From contig NZ_BDBQ01000040.1 in assembly GCF_001613065.1 (NCBI RefSeq), positions 107,333 through 171,332 of the forward strand: DNA of 64,000 nucleotides, given 5' to 3'. The notes under the pieces are model-generated. The model had not been told where the DNA came from. It was given only the letters and a program-made list of their open reading frames with translations, and did not search any database. A program made the position numbers and the translations under genes. The DNA comes from Nocardia miyunensis NBRC 108239. GTDB lineage: Bacteria; Actinomycetota; Actinomycetes; Mycobacteriales; Mycobacteriaceae. Numbering within the stretch: the first letter of the stretch is position 1; each line of letters opens with the position of its first letter. Shown piece after piece: positions 16,023-25,100 of the stretch.

Positions 16023-18479
16023 ATGACCAAGCGTGGTTACGTTCGATTCTTCGACGAGTTCGGCATCGCGGATGTGGCGTCGGTGGGCGGAAAGAATGCC
16101 TCGCTCGGCGAGATGTATCGCTCACTGTCCGACGCGGGTGTACGGGTACCGAACGGCTTCGCGATCACCGCCGATGCCTACCGCGACATGCTGACCGCGG
16201 CCGATGCCTGGCAGCCACTCGCCGACATTTTGGACGGGCTCGATCCCGGCGAACTGCGCGACCTCGCACGACGTGGCCGACGCGCCCGCGAAATCGTCTA
16301 CCGCGCAGGGCTTCCGGACATCCTCGTGCGGGAGGTGCTGCGCGGGTATCAGCGATTGCGGAACCAGTATGGTCCCGAGGTCGGTCTGGCGGTGCGAAGT
16401 TCGGCGACGGCAGAGGATCTTCCGACGGCCAGCTTCGCCGGGCAGCAGGAAACCTACCTCAATGTCCGGGGCGAGGAGCACCTGCTGGAGGCGGTTCGAC
16501 GCTGCTTCGCGAGTTTGTTCACCGACCGGTCCATCCATTATCGCGTCGACCAGGGCTTCGACCATCTGAAGGTGGGCCTGTCGGTGGGTGTGATGAAAAT
16601 GGTCCGCTCGGATCTCGCCTCGTCAGGGGTGATGTTCACCCTCGACACCGAATCCGGCTTCCGCGACGTCGTATTCATCACCGGCGCATACGGTCTCGGC
16701 GAGAACCTCGTACAGGGAGCCGTCGATCCCGACGAGTTCTATGTGCACAAGCCGACATTCGAGGCCGGACATCGGGTAGTGCTGCGGCGCAGGCTCGGCG
16801 ACAAGGCGGTGAAGATGGTCTATCTCGAGGGGGAGACCGGCCGCACCACCCGAAACATTCCCACACCGCATGCCGATCGTGACCGGTTCTGCCTCTCCGA
16901 CGACGAGGTACTCACCCTGACGGACTCGGCGTGCGCGATCGAACGGCACTACCGCCGGCCGATGGACATCGAATGGGCCAAAGACGGCATCGACGGTCAG
17001 CTGTACATCGTGCAGTCTCGGCCCGAGACCGTCGGCTCACGCCGGACGACGAACACTCTGGACAACTACGTGCTCGACGGCCGCGCGGAGATACTGACCG
17101 ACGGGCGAGCGGTGGGGGAGAAGATCGCCACCGGCCGCGCCCGTCGCATCGACACGGTGGCGCAGCTGAATGAGTTCCGGCCAGGGGAGGTACTGGTAGC
17201 CGACACCACCACGCCGGATTGGGAGCCGGTGATGAAGACCGCCTCGGCGATCGTCACCAACCGGGGCGGGCGCACCTGCCATGCCGCGATTCTGTCCCGG
17301 GAGCTGGGAATTCCGGCGGTTGTCGGTACCGCGGAGGCCACCATCGTGATCCCGGCGGGCGAAGAGGTGACCGTGTCGTGCGCTGAGGGCGACACCGGGC
17401 GCATCTACCGCGGCGCCCTCGCCTTCCACGTCGAGCATCTGACGATCGCCGAACTTCCTCGTCCGCGCACACAGGTCATGGTCAATCTGGCCGATCCCGA
17501 ACGCGCCTTCGCCACGGCGATGCTGCCCAACGACGGTGTCGGGCTGGCCCGGATGGAGTTCGTCATCATGGACTCGATCAAGGCGCACCCGCTGGCCCTG
17601 GTACATCCGGAACGAATCACCGACCCCGGCGTGCGAGCCCGGCTGGCGCGGCTGGTCCGCGGGTACGCCGACGGCGCCGACTACTTCGTGCAGCGATTGT
17701 CGGAGGGCATCGGAACCATCGCCGCGGCCTTCTGGCCCAAACCGGTCGTGGTCCGGATGTCGGACTTCAAGACCAACGAGTACGCGGGGCTGCTGGGTGG
17801 GCAAGACTTCGAGCCGCAAGAGGCGAATCCGATGCTCGGCTTCCGCGGTGCGTCCCGCTATGCGCACCCCGCCTACGCCGAGGGGTTCGCGCTGGAATGC
17901 GCGGCGATACGTCGCGTGCGGGAGAAGATGGGACTGACCACCGTGATCGTCATGCTGCCATTCGTACGCCGCGTCGCCGAGGCCGAGGCGGTCCTGGCGC
18001 GGATGGCCGAGCTCGGGCTGGCGCGCGGTGAGAACGGCCTGCAGATCTACGCTATGTGCGAGATACCGAACAACGTTGTACTGATCGACCGGTTCGCGAG
18101 GTTGTTCGACGGATTCTCCATCGGCTCCAATGATCTGGCCCAGCTCACGCTCGGCGTCGACCGGGACAGCGAGATCGTCGCGTTCGACTACGACGAACGT
18201 GATCCCGGAGTGCGGGAAATGATCCGGCTCGCCGTGGAAGGCTGCCGGCGCAACGGAATTCACTCCGGACTGTGCGGACAGGCGCCTTCGGACTACCCGG
18301 ATATGGCCGAATTCCTCGTCGAACTCGGCATCGACTCCATCAGCCTCGATCCCGACACCTTGCTGACGACCACCAGGACCATCCTCGAGGCCGAGCAGCG
18401 CCGCGGTCCTGACTGCCGGCAGTCGGCGGCGGCTGATTCCGGCGAGCCGGTCCGGGCCGAGTCGCGGGGATCGTCATGA
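16023..18479 (+). CDS. ppsA: Phosphoenolpyruvate synthase
   Basis: About 818 residues. The N-terminal ATP-grasp domain has GGKNASLGEMY and VRSSATAEDLPTASFAGQQ. The phosphohistidine swivel domain has GGRTCHAAILSRELGIPAVVG with the catalytic His near residue 420. The C-terminal PEP/pyruvate domain has SIGSNDLAQLTLG and the catalytic Cys in GLCGQAPSDYP near residue 750. It converts pyruvate and ATP to PEP, AMP and phosphate, entering gluconeogenesis. The start at 16023 has GGAG upstream. The stop overlaps the start of a pfkB stub (ATGA), and the nitroreductase follows. A DevR box lies in the shared divergent promoter. Confidence 0.93.
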   Translation: MTKRGYVRFFDEFGIADVASVGGKNASLGEMYRSLSDAGVRVPNGFAITADAYRDMLTAADAWQPLADILDGLDPGELRDLARRGRRAREIVYRAGLPDILVREVLRGYQRLRNQYGPEVGLAVRSSATAEDLPTASFAGQQETYLNVRGEEHLLEAVRRCFASLFTDRSIHYRVDQGFDHLKVGLSVGVMKMVRSDLASSGVMFTLDTESGFRDVVFITGAYGLGENLVQGAVDPDEFYVHKPTFEAGHRVVLRRRLGDKAVKMVYLEGETGRTTRNIPTPHADRDRFCLSDDEVLTLTDSACAIERHYRRPMDIEWAKDGIDGQLYIVQSRPETVGSRRTTNTLDNYVLDGRAEILTDGRAVGEKIATGRARRIDTVAQLNEFRPGEVLVADTTTPDWEPVMKTASAIVTNRGGRTCHAAILSRELGIPAVVGTAEATIVIPAGEEVTVSCAEGDTGRIYRGALAFHVEHLTIAELPRPRTQVMVNLADPERAFATAMLPNDGVGLARMEFVIMDSIKAHPLALVHPERITDPGVRARLARLVRGYADGADYFVQRLSEGIGTIAAAFWPKPVVVRMSDFKTNEYAGLLGGQDFEPQEANPMLGFRGASRYAHPAYAEGFALECAAIRRVREKMGLTTVIVMLPFVRRVAEAEAVLARMAELGLARGENGLQIYAMCEIPNNVVLIDRFARLFDGFSIGSNDLAQLTLGVDRDSEIVAFDYDERDPGVREMIRLAVEGCRRNGIHSGLCGQAPSDYPDMAEFLVELGIDSISLDPDTLLTTTRTILEAEQRRGPDCRQSAAADSGEPVRAESRGSS

Positions 18480-18541
18480 CGATCCTCACTCTCACGATGA
18501 ATCCGGCCATCGATATCCTCGCTCAGCCCGGTGAATCCTGA
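18476..18541 (+). pseudogene. 21-codon stub of 6-phosphofructokinase PfkB
   Basis: MTILTLTMNPAIDI is the characteristic N-terminus of PfkB-type phosphofructokinases, here followed after seven residues by a stop. The stub overlaps the ppsA stop in an ATGA arrangement, as a coupled downstream gene would. In M. tuberculosis pfkB (Rv2029c) is a DosR-regulon gene. Nearly all of the gene has been deleted, bringing the nitroreductase close to ppsA. Confidence 0.75.
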
Positions 18542-18555
18542 TCGGAGACAACACG

Positions 18556-19527
18556 ATGTCGCACACCCATCCCGATGCCGACACCCTGAGGTCCGCACTA
18601 CAGCTGGCTGTGCGGGCCCCGTCGGTACACAACACCCAACCCTGGCAGTGGCGAGTCGGCGAGCAAACCGTACATCTGTACGCCGACCCTGCCCGCCGTC
18701 TCCCGCACACCGATCCCGATGGGCGCGACCTGCTGATCAGCTGTGGCGCGGCGTTGCATCATCTGTGCGCCGGCGTGCGGGCGTTCGGCTGGACGACTCG
18801 TGTGCACCGCCTGCCGAATCCCGCCGAGCCGGATCACCTGGCCGCTGTGGAATTCCGCCCCGAACCCCCGACGCCCGAGGCGATCCGCTTGGCGCAGGCC
18901 ATCGAGAGGCGCCGCAGCGACCGCCGCCGGTATACCTCGTGGGAGGTCACCGGCTCGCACATCGCGGAACTCGTGGAGGTCGGCCAATCACACGGCGTGC
19001 TGGTACGCAATGTCGGAGGCGACTACGAACGCGCTCGGTTGCTGCGGGCGTTCGAACGAGCGGCCCAGGATCACGCCCGGGACTTCGAATACGGTGCCGA
19101 ACTGCATCAATGGAGTGGCCGCCACGCCGCCGCGCAGGGCGTGCCCGCGCACAGCGCGGTGATATCCACCGACCCGACCGTACGGCGGTTCGCCGATCCC
19201 GGCCTACCGCAGGCAGTGCTCTGCGATATCGACGGCGAGGACTCGATGCTGCTGCTCAGCACCCCGGGAGACGAGCGGATATCGCAACTGCGCGCGGGGG
19301 AGGCCACCAGCGCGATAATGCTCACCGCCACGGTGATGGGCCTCGCGTCCTGCCCCCTGACCGAGCCGCTCGAGATCACCGCGACACGCGCCGCTGTGCG
19401 CTCGGAGGTGTTGCACGACAGCGGATTTCCGCAGATGATCATCCGGCTCGGCTGGGCGGCGCAGAGTGCCGACCCGCTCCCGGCCACTCCGAGACGTCCG
19501 ATGGACCAGGTGATCCGGCCCCTGTGA
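18556..19527 (+). CDS. Acg-type nitroreductase-fold protein
   Basis: About 323 residues. It begins with the Acg-family signature LRSALQLAVRAPSVHNTQPW (flavin-binding start) and continues with LYADPARRLP, ISCGAALHHL and RRSDRRRYT, all features of Rv2032/Acg, Rv3127 and Rv3131. These DosR-regulon proteins have a nitroreductase fold, bind FMN, and have been proposed to sequester flavin rather than catalyse reduction. GGAG lies 8 bases before the ATG. Third in line after ppsA and the pfkB stub. Confidence 0.88.
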   Translation: MSHTHPDADTLRSALQLAVRAPSVHNTQPWQWRVGEQTVHLYADPARRLPHTDPDGRDLLISCGAALHHLCAGVRAFGWTTRVHRLPNPAEPDHLAAVEFRPEPPTPEAIRLAQAIERRRSDRRRYTSWEVTGSHIAELVEVGQSHGVLVRNVGGDYERARLLRAFERAAQDHARDFEYGAELHQWSGRHAAAQGVPAHSAVISTDPTVRRFADPGLPQAVLCDIDGEDSMLLLSTPGDERISQLRAGEATSAIMLTATVMGLASCPLTEPLEITATRAAVRSEVLHDSGFPQMIIRLGWAAQSADPLPATPRRPMDQVIRPL

Positions 19528-19534
19528 CTTCGGA

Positions 19535-19596
19535 CCGAATCCCACCGGCCACACCGGATTCGGCTGTGGTCGCGCCGGTACACCTCGGCGCGACCA
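19535..19596. terminator. Double hairpin terminator between acg-like gene and tgs
   Basis: Two perfect inverted repeats lie in a 95-base convergent gap: an 8-bp stem (19535-19542 with 19556-19563) and a 10-bp stem TGGTCGCGCC/GGCGCGACCA (19567-19576 with 19587-19596). Confidence 0.65.
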
Positions 19597-19622
19597 GCAA
19601 TGCACGGTGAGTCGGGCCTTCG

Positions 19623-20993
19623 TCAGTTCCTGGAGACGAGCTGCAGGCGCCTCGGTGGCCGTCGTCCCCGGGCGCGGGCGAGCAGCACGGAGATCTCTGT
19701 TTCGATGCTCGCGGAGATCGTGTCGATGTCGGGTGTGCTGTCGTAGTCGGCGGTGATGCCGAAGATGAGTTGGTCGCGGTAGCTCAGGATCGCGATCGTG
19801 GTCCGCAGCCGCATCGCGGTGGGAATGCACGGCCATAGTTCGATGATCTCCCGGCCGCCCAGGGTCAATCGGTGGCGTGGCCCCGGGACGTTGGTCGCCA
19901 GCGTGCCGATCGCGCGCTGGGGGAAGTGGGTGACGACGCGCAGTGCGCTCGCGACGATCCCGGCCGGCAGCCGGCGGGCGAGCGTGAGCACGGATTTCTC
20001 TGCCTCGGCCTCGCCCCGGGTGCGGTGGTCGCGGATGCGGCGGTGTACGAGTGCGAGTCGGGTGCCCGGATCGTTCACATCGATCGGGAGTTCGGTGACT
20101 GTCGCTGAAATGCGGTTGTCCAGTATCTGTTTCGCATCTTTGGCTCGGGTGGATACGGGTATCACGACGCGCAGTTCCCCGGGGTGGGGAGTTTCGCCGC
20201 GAAGCAGTAGCAGGCGACGGTATGCCGCGGTGATGGCGGCGACCGCGACGTCGTTGACCGTCACTCCGAGGGCGGTGCAGATCTCCTGGACCTGCGGTAG
20301 TTCGGCTCGTGCCACCGCGTAGCGGCGCTGTTGCCCGATGGTGCCGTTCAGGGAGGATTCGGCGGTTGGCGCGATCGCTGAATACAGCACCGGGGCCAGC
20401 GCGCGGATGGTTCCGGCGGTGGCCAGTGGCACCGTCACCGGGAGTTCGAGGATGGCCTTCAGTCGATCGAAATATCCTGTGCGCCAGTGATTTCCCGGCC
20501 TCGTGCCGTGCTGGTGTGCCGTGCTGGGGCCGTCGCAGAAGTCTTCCAGGAGTGTGATGCCGGAGATCCCGTCGATCAATGTGTGGTGTGCGCGGAGGAT
20601 CAGTGCCCAGCGGTCGTGGGCGAGGTGTTCGACGATCGTGATTCGCCAGAGCGGGTGATCGCGGTCGAGGCGTTCGGTGAGTTCGGTGGCGATCAGCTCA
20701 CGCAGCTGTTGTTCGCCGCCGGGGCCGGGGAGTGCGGTCCGGCGGATGTGGTGTGCCAGAGCGAAGTGCGGATCGTCTTCCCATGTCGGTGCGCTCACGT
20801 CCAGGGGTGCGCGGCGCACGCTCTGTCGCAACCGTGCGTGGGATTCCAATCCTCTGTCGATCCAGATCCGCAGGTCCTGCGGGCTCGGTGCCGGGCCGTC
20901 GACTATCGCGGCCACTCCGATGGCCAGACTGACGTGGGGATCGGCATCCTCGAGTTCCAGGAAACCCAGCTCCAACGGTCCCAAATGTGTCAT
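19623..20993 (-). CDS. Wax ester synthase/diacylglycerol acyltransferase (Tgs1 type)
   Basis: About 456 residues. The WS/DGAT active-site motif HHTLIDG is at residues 136-142. The C-terminal half has the conserved VNDVAVAAITAAYRRLL, TNVPGPRHRLTLGG and SYRDQLIFGITADYD. The family transfers acyl groups from acyl-CoA to diacylglycerol or fatty alcohols and makes storage lipid, as Tgs1 (Rv3130c) does under hypoxia. The start at 20993 (MTHLGPLELGF) is the standard family N-terminus. A weak DevR-like box lies 70 bp upstream. Confidence 0.92.
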   Translation of the reverse strand: MTHLGPLELGFLELEDADPHVSLAIGVAAIVDGPAPSPQDLRIWIDRGLESHARLRQSVRRAPLDVSAPTWEDDPHFALAHHIRRTALPGPGGEQQLRELIATELTERLDRDHPLWRITIVEHLAHDRWALILRAHHTLIDGISGITLLEDFCDGPSTAHQHGTRPGNHWRTGYFDRLKAILELPVTVPLATAGTIRALAPVLYSAIAPTAESSLNGTIGQQRRYAVARAELPQVQEICTALGVTVNDVAVAAITAAYRRLLLLRGETPHPGELRVVIPVSTRAKDAKQILDNRISATVTELPIDVNDPGTRLALVHRRIRDHRTRGEAEAEKSVLTLARRLPAGIVASALRVVTHFPQRAIGTLATNVPGPRHRLTLGGREIIELWPCIPTAMRLRTTIAILSYRDQLIFGITADYDSTPDIDTISASIETEISVLLARARGRRPPRRLQLVSRN

Positions 20994-21062
20994 CGTGAGC
21001 ACCTGCTCCCCGTGGCTGCCGCATCGGGAACCGAAGCCTACGAGAACAGCCACGCTTCACCA

Positions 21063-21076
21063 TGACTTTCGCGCGT
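21063..21076 (-). promoter_or_regulatory. Weak DevR-like box upstream of tgs
   Basis: TGACTTTCGCGCGT matches GGACTTTNGGCCCT in 10 of 14 positions and lies 70 bp before the tgs ATG. Matches this weak are expected by chance in some intergenic regions. Confidence 0.3.
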
Positions 21077-21188
21077 TCAGCGAGGACCAGGCGAGATGCC
21101 AAGGTAATCGGTCCAGAGGTCGTTCCTCCCCGGATCATCCCGGCCGCGCGAGATCCGTGGTCACCGCAGCGACGGAGCAGGAGACTCC

Positions 21189-21690
21189 ATGGGCGCGATC
21201 ATCGAGGGCCGGGATCCGCACAAGAATTTCGGGCACGTTCATGCCCTCGACGGGCTCGACCTCACCGTCGAGGAGGGCGAGATCCATGGCTTCCTCGGAC
21301 CCGGCGGCGCGGGCAAGTCCACCAGCTTGCGTATCTTGCCGGGTGTTCTGCGCGCCACATCCGGCCGGCTCACGCTGATAGGCAGCGATCCCTGGGCCGA
21401 CGCCGTGGCACTGCACCACCGGATCGCCTACGTGCCCGGTGATGTGGCGCTGTGGCCGTCGTTGACCGGAGGCGAGACCATCGACCCGCTCGGGCGGATG
21501 CGCGGTGGCATCGATACCCGACGCCTGGCAGAGCGGTTCGATCTGGACCCCCGCAAGAAGACGCGCTCCTACTCGAGTGTCACGCACCGCGATCACCGCC
21601 GAAATGGACAGCGGCCCAATCGATATCAGCGGCATCCCCGGAATCGAGAATCTGACCGTCGAAGGCTCGAACTCTGCACACCGGCGGCGG
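21189..21690 (+). pseudogene. ABC transporter ATPase with its middle deleted
   Basis: From 21189 an ABC ATPase is clear: ALDGLDLTVEEGEIHGFLGP, Walker A GPGGAGKST, SLRILPGVLRATSG, IAYVPGDVALWPSLTGGET, LDPRKK. After about 21575 the frame is lost. The frame +1 then reads SRTAITAEMDSGPIDISGI and PGIENLTVEGSN, typical of the C-terminal tail of drug-type ABC ATPases. The signature LSGGQ, Walker B and H-loop are absent. This is an internal deletion with a frameshift; not functional. Confidence 0.72.
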
Positions 21691-21771
21691 CGCGATGAGC
21701 GCGGGATGGGTGGCGGGAAGCGTTCGGGCGGCCGGGCTGTGCCGACGACGACGCGCACGGGGTGAGATGAC

Positions 21772-21993
21772 ATGGCCGCGTTACGATTTCCGCCCGGACG
21801 AGCCGGTCGCACATGGTTGCGCGAACGCTCGGCCGTGGCCGTCTCGGCGCTGTCGCTGCTGGAGAGCAAACGCGCGCTGCTCGAGGCGGAGTCACGACGG
21901 CTGCGCGCGCGCCAAGAGCGGACCGCACGGGACCTGGAGCTGGAAGAACGCGAGCGTGACGAGCGTGTCCAGACCCGTCGCGCCGGTAGGTGA
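21772..21993 (+). pseudogene. Probable V-type ATPase subunit D N-terminal stub
   Basis: The 73-codon frame reads RFPPGRAGRTWLRERSAVAV and SLLESKRALLEAESRRLRAR, resembling the N-terminal coiled-coil of actinobacterial V-type ATP synthase subunit D (usually ~200 residues). It ends early. It could instead be an intact small coiled-coil protein. It follows two other broken genes, which favours a remnant. Confidence 0.4.
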
Positions 21994-22079
21994 ATCCTCG
22001 CGGGGCCGATCGCTTCCGCCGGGTTTCCGGTGCGGGCTCGCATGGTGGGGCGCGGTGTGGCGTCGGAGGGGCTGGTTGT

Positions 22080-22093
22080 CGACCTGTGGCCCT
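22080..22093 (+). promoter_or_regulatory. Candidate DevR box upstream of the otsB1-like gene
   Basis: CGACCTGTGGCCCT matches GGACTTTNGGCCCT in 11 of 14 positions. It lies only 28 bp before the GTG at 22122, which would suit a start further downstream or a very short leader. Confidence 0.45.
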
Positions 22094-22121
22094 AGTTCGC
22101 ATCGAGGGAGTGGAGCACGCT

Positions 22122-25100
22122 GTGGTGGTGCGCGATGAACATCGGACGGGGCTCGTGATCGACTCTCGCGTCTTCGATGCGGTCATCTTCGATATGGACG
22201 GGGTAGTGACCGACAGCGCGTTGATTCACCAGGCGGCCTGGACGGAGCTGTTCGACACGTTCCTCGGCCCGCGCCGGGCGGTACCGGGGGAAGATCTGTC
22301 GCCGTTCACCGAGGACGATTACGAGCGGTTCGTCGATGGCAAGCCGCGCTACGACGGGGTCACGGATTTCCTTGCGGCGCGGGGCATATCACTGCCCCGC
22401 GGGGAGCGATCCGATCCGCCCGACGCGGTCACGGTGTGCGGTCTGGGCAACCGGAAAGACCTGCTGTTCCTTCGGCGAATCGCGAAAAACGGTGTCCCCG
22501 CGTTCGATTCCACCGTGGATCTGATCCGGAGCCTGCGCGCCGCGGGGATCGGCACGGCGGTCTTCTCCGCCAGCCGCAACTGCGTCGAGGTGCTGGCCGC
22601 AGCCGGTCTCGGTGATCTGTTCGGAGTCCGGATCGATGGAGTGGTCGCCGACGAACTCGGCCTGCGGGGCAAGCCGAATCCGGCGATGCTGCTCGAGGCC
22701 GCCCATCGGCTGCACGCTCAACCGGAGCGGACGGTGGTGGTCGAGGATGCCGAGGCGGGCGTGCGAGCGGGCCGCCGTGGTGGGTTCGGGCTGGTGATCG
22801 GCGTGGACCGAGTCGGGCACGCCGACCGGCTGCGTGCGGGAGGCGCCGACGAGATCGTCACCGATCTGGCCCAGGTGCGGCTACACACCGGGTTTCCCCG
22901 GATGTCGGAGGTTCCCGACGCGTTGGAATGCTGGCTGCGGATCGCGGACCGGCTGCAAACCGGGAAACCGGCTGTATTGCTGGATTTCGACGGCACACTG
23001 TCCGACATCGTGGACGATCCCGCGGCCGCGGTTCTTCGCGAGGATGCGGCGGATGTCCTGGTGAAACTGGCGCACCGGTGCCCGGTGGCCATCGTCAGTG
23101 GCCGTGAGCTGGACGATCTACGGGCCCGGGTGGGTGTGCCCGGTATCTGGTACGCAGGGTGCCACGGGTTCGAACTGATGGCCCCCGATGGCCGTCGGCA
23201 CCCGCATTCGGCGGGCGCGTCCGCGCAAGCCGCTCTGGTCGGCGTGGCAGACCGACTCGACCGCGATCTGCGCGGCATCCCGGGGGTCGTGGTCGAGGAC
23301 AAGCGCTTCGTCGTGGCCGTTCACCACCGCACCGTTCCCGAACAGTACGTCGCCGATGTCGTCGGCGCCGCACATCGCATCGGTCAGGCGGCCGGTCTGC
23401 GTGTCACGGCTGGACGCAAGGTCACCGAACTTCGTTCGCCGGTGCGCTGGGACAAAGGTCGCGCTGTCGACTGGATTCTGGAGCATCTCACCACGCCGGT
23501 CGTTCCCGTCTACGCAGGAGACGACCTGACGGACGAGGATGCGTTCGACGCGGTCGGCGCGGGCGGCATCACGGTATGTGTGCGTCACCGCGAGGCCGGT
23601 GACCGCCGGACCGCGGCCGAATTCGGCGTCGACGACCCGGACCGGATGCATGACCTGCTCGCCAGGCTCACCACCTTTCTCACCGAGGCGAACACCTCGG
23701 TCGCCCCGGAGTCGTGGATTCTGGCCTTCGACGGATACGACCCGTCCACCGAAAAGCTGCGCGAGGCACTGTGCAGCGTCGGCAACGGGTATCTGGGGGT
23801 ACGCGGCGCCGCCCCGGATTCCAGGGCCGGCCCACACCACTATCCGGGCACCTATGCCGCGGGTATCTACAACCGCCTGCGCGATGAGATCGACGGACAC
23901 GAGGTCGAGAACGAGAGCCTGGTGAACCTGCCGAACTGGTTGCCGGTGACCTGGCGCATCGACGGCGGCGACTGGTACGACGTCGACGCTGTCGAATTAC
24001 TGTCGTACCGAATCGAATTCGACCTGCGATACGCCGTGCTGACCCGGAGCTTCCGTTTCCGCGATGCTGTCGGGCGAGTCACGGCGGTGCGCGAACGCCG
24101 GTTCGCGGCCATGCACGCACCGCACATCTGCGCACTCCGGCTCGAGATCACCGCCGAGAACTGGAGCGGGGTGTTGACGATTCGCTCCGGTATCGATACG
24201 GCCGTGCGGAACGAACTGGTGGAGCGTTACCGCGATCTGTCCGGATGCCACCTCGATGCCGCCGAGGTGGCCAGGCCCGCCCCCGATGCCGTCGTCACGG
24301 TTGTCCGCACCCGCCAGTCCGATATTCCGATCGCCACCGCGTCGCGGACCGCGGTGCACAAGCACGAGACCGGCCGTTCCGGTCCCTGGCGTGCGACCGC
24401 GGAATCCGGACTGTTCGGCCACCGGACCGATGTCGCGATGGCTGCGGGGGAGGCCGTGGCGGTGGACAAGCTGGCCACCCTGTTCACCGGCCGTGACCCC
24501 GCGGTCTCCACCCCCGCCGACCAGGCGTGGCGTGAACTCCGAGCCGTCGACGAGGTGGACACGCTGTTCGACCGTCACGTCCTGGCGTGGGAGCACCTGT
24601 GGGCGCGATTGCGAATAGACCTGGACACAAGCGCCTCTTCGGCGCGCACATTGCGGCTGCATCTGCTGCATCTGATCCAGACGCTGTCGCCGCATACCGA
24701 GGGCTTCGATGCCGGGGTTCCGGCGCGCGGCCTCAATGGCGAGGGGTATCGCGGCCATGTCTTCTGGGACGAACTCTTCGTTCTGCCGGTGCTGAACCTG
24801 CGATTCCCGTCGCTGACTCGGTCGTTGCTCGAATACCGTTACCGCAGGCTGCCCGAGGCCAGGCGCTCGGCTGCCGAAACAGGTTGCGCGGGTGCGCTTT
24901 TCCCATGGCAGTCCGGCAGCGACGGCAGAGAGGAAAGCCAGCGCCTGCATCTGAACCCCCGGTCGGGGCATTGGACTCCCGATCCGAGCCGGCGCGCCCA
25001 CCACGCCGGAATCGCGGTGGCCTACAACGTGTGGCAGTACTACGAGGTCACCGGAGACCGCGAGTTCCTCGCCCGGACGGGCGCCGAACTCCTGGTGGAG

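Noticed and set aside
17037..18263. A 408-codon minus-strand open frame
   Set aside because: Antisense shadow of ppsA; no family features.
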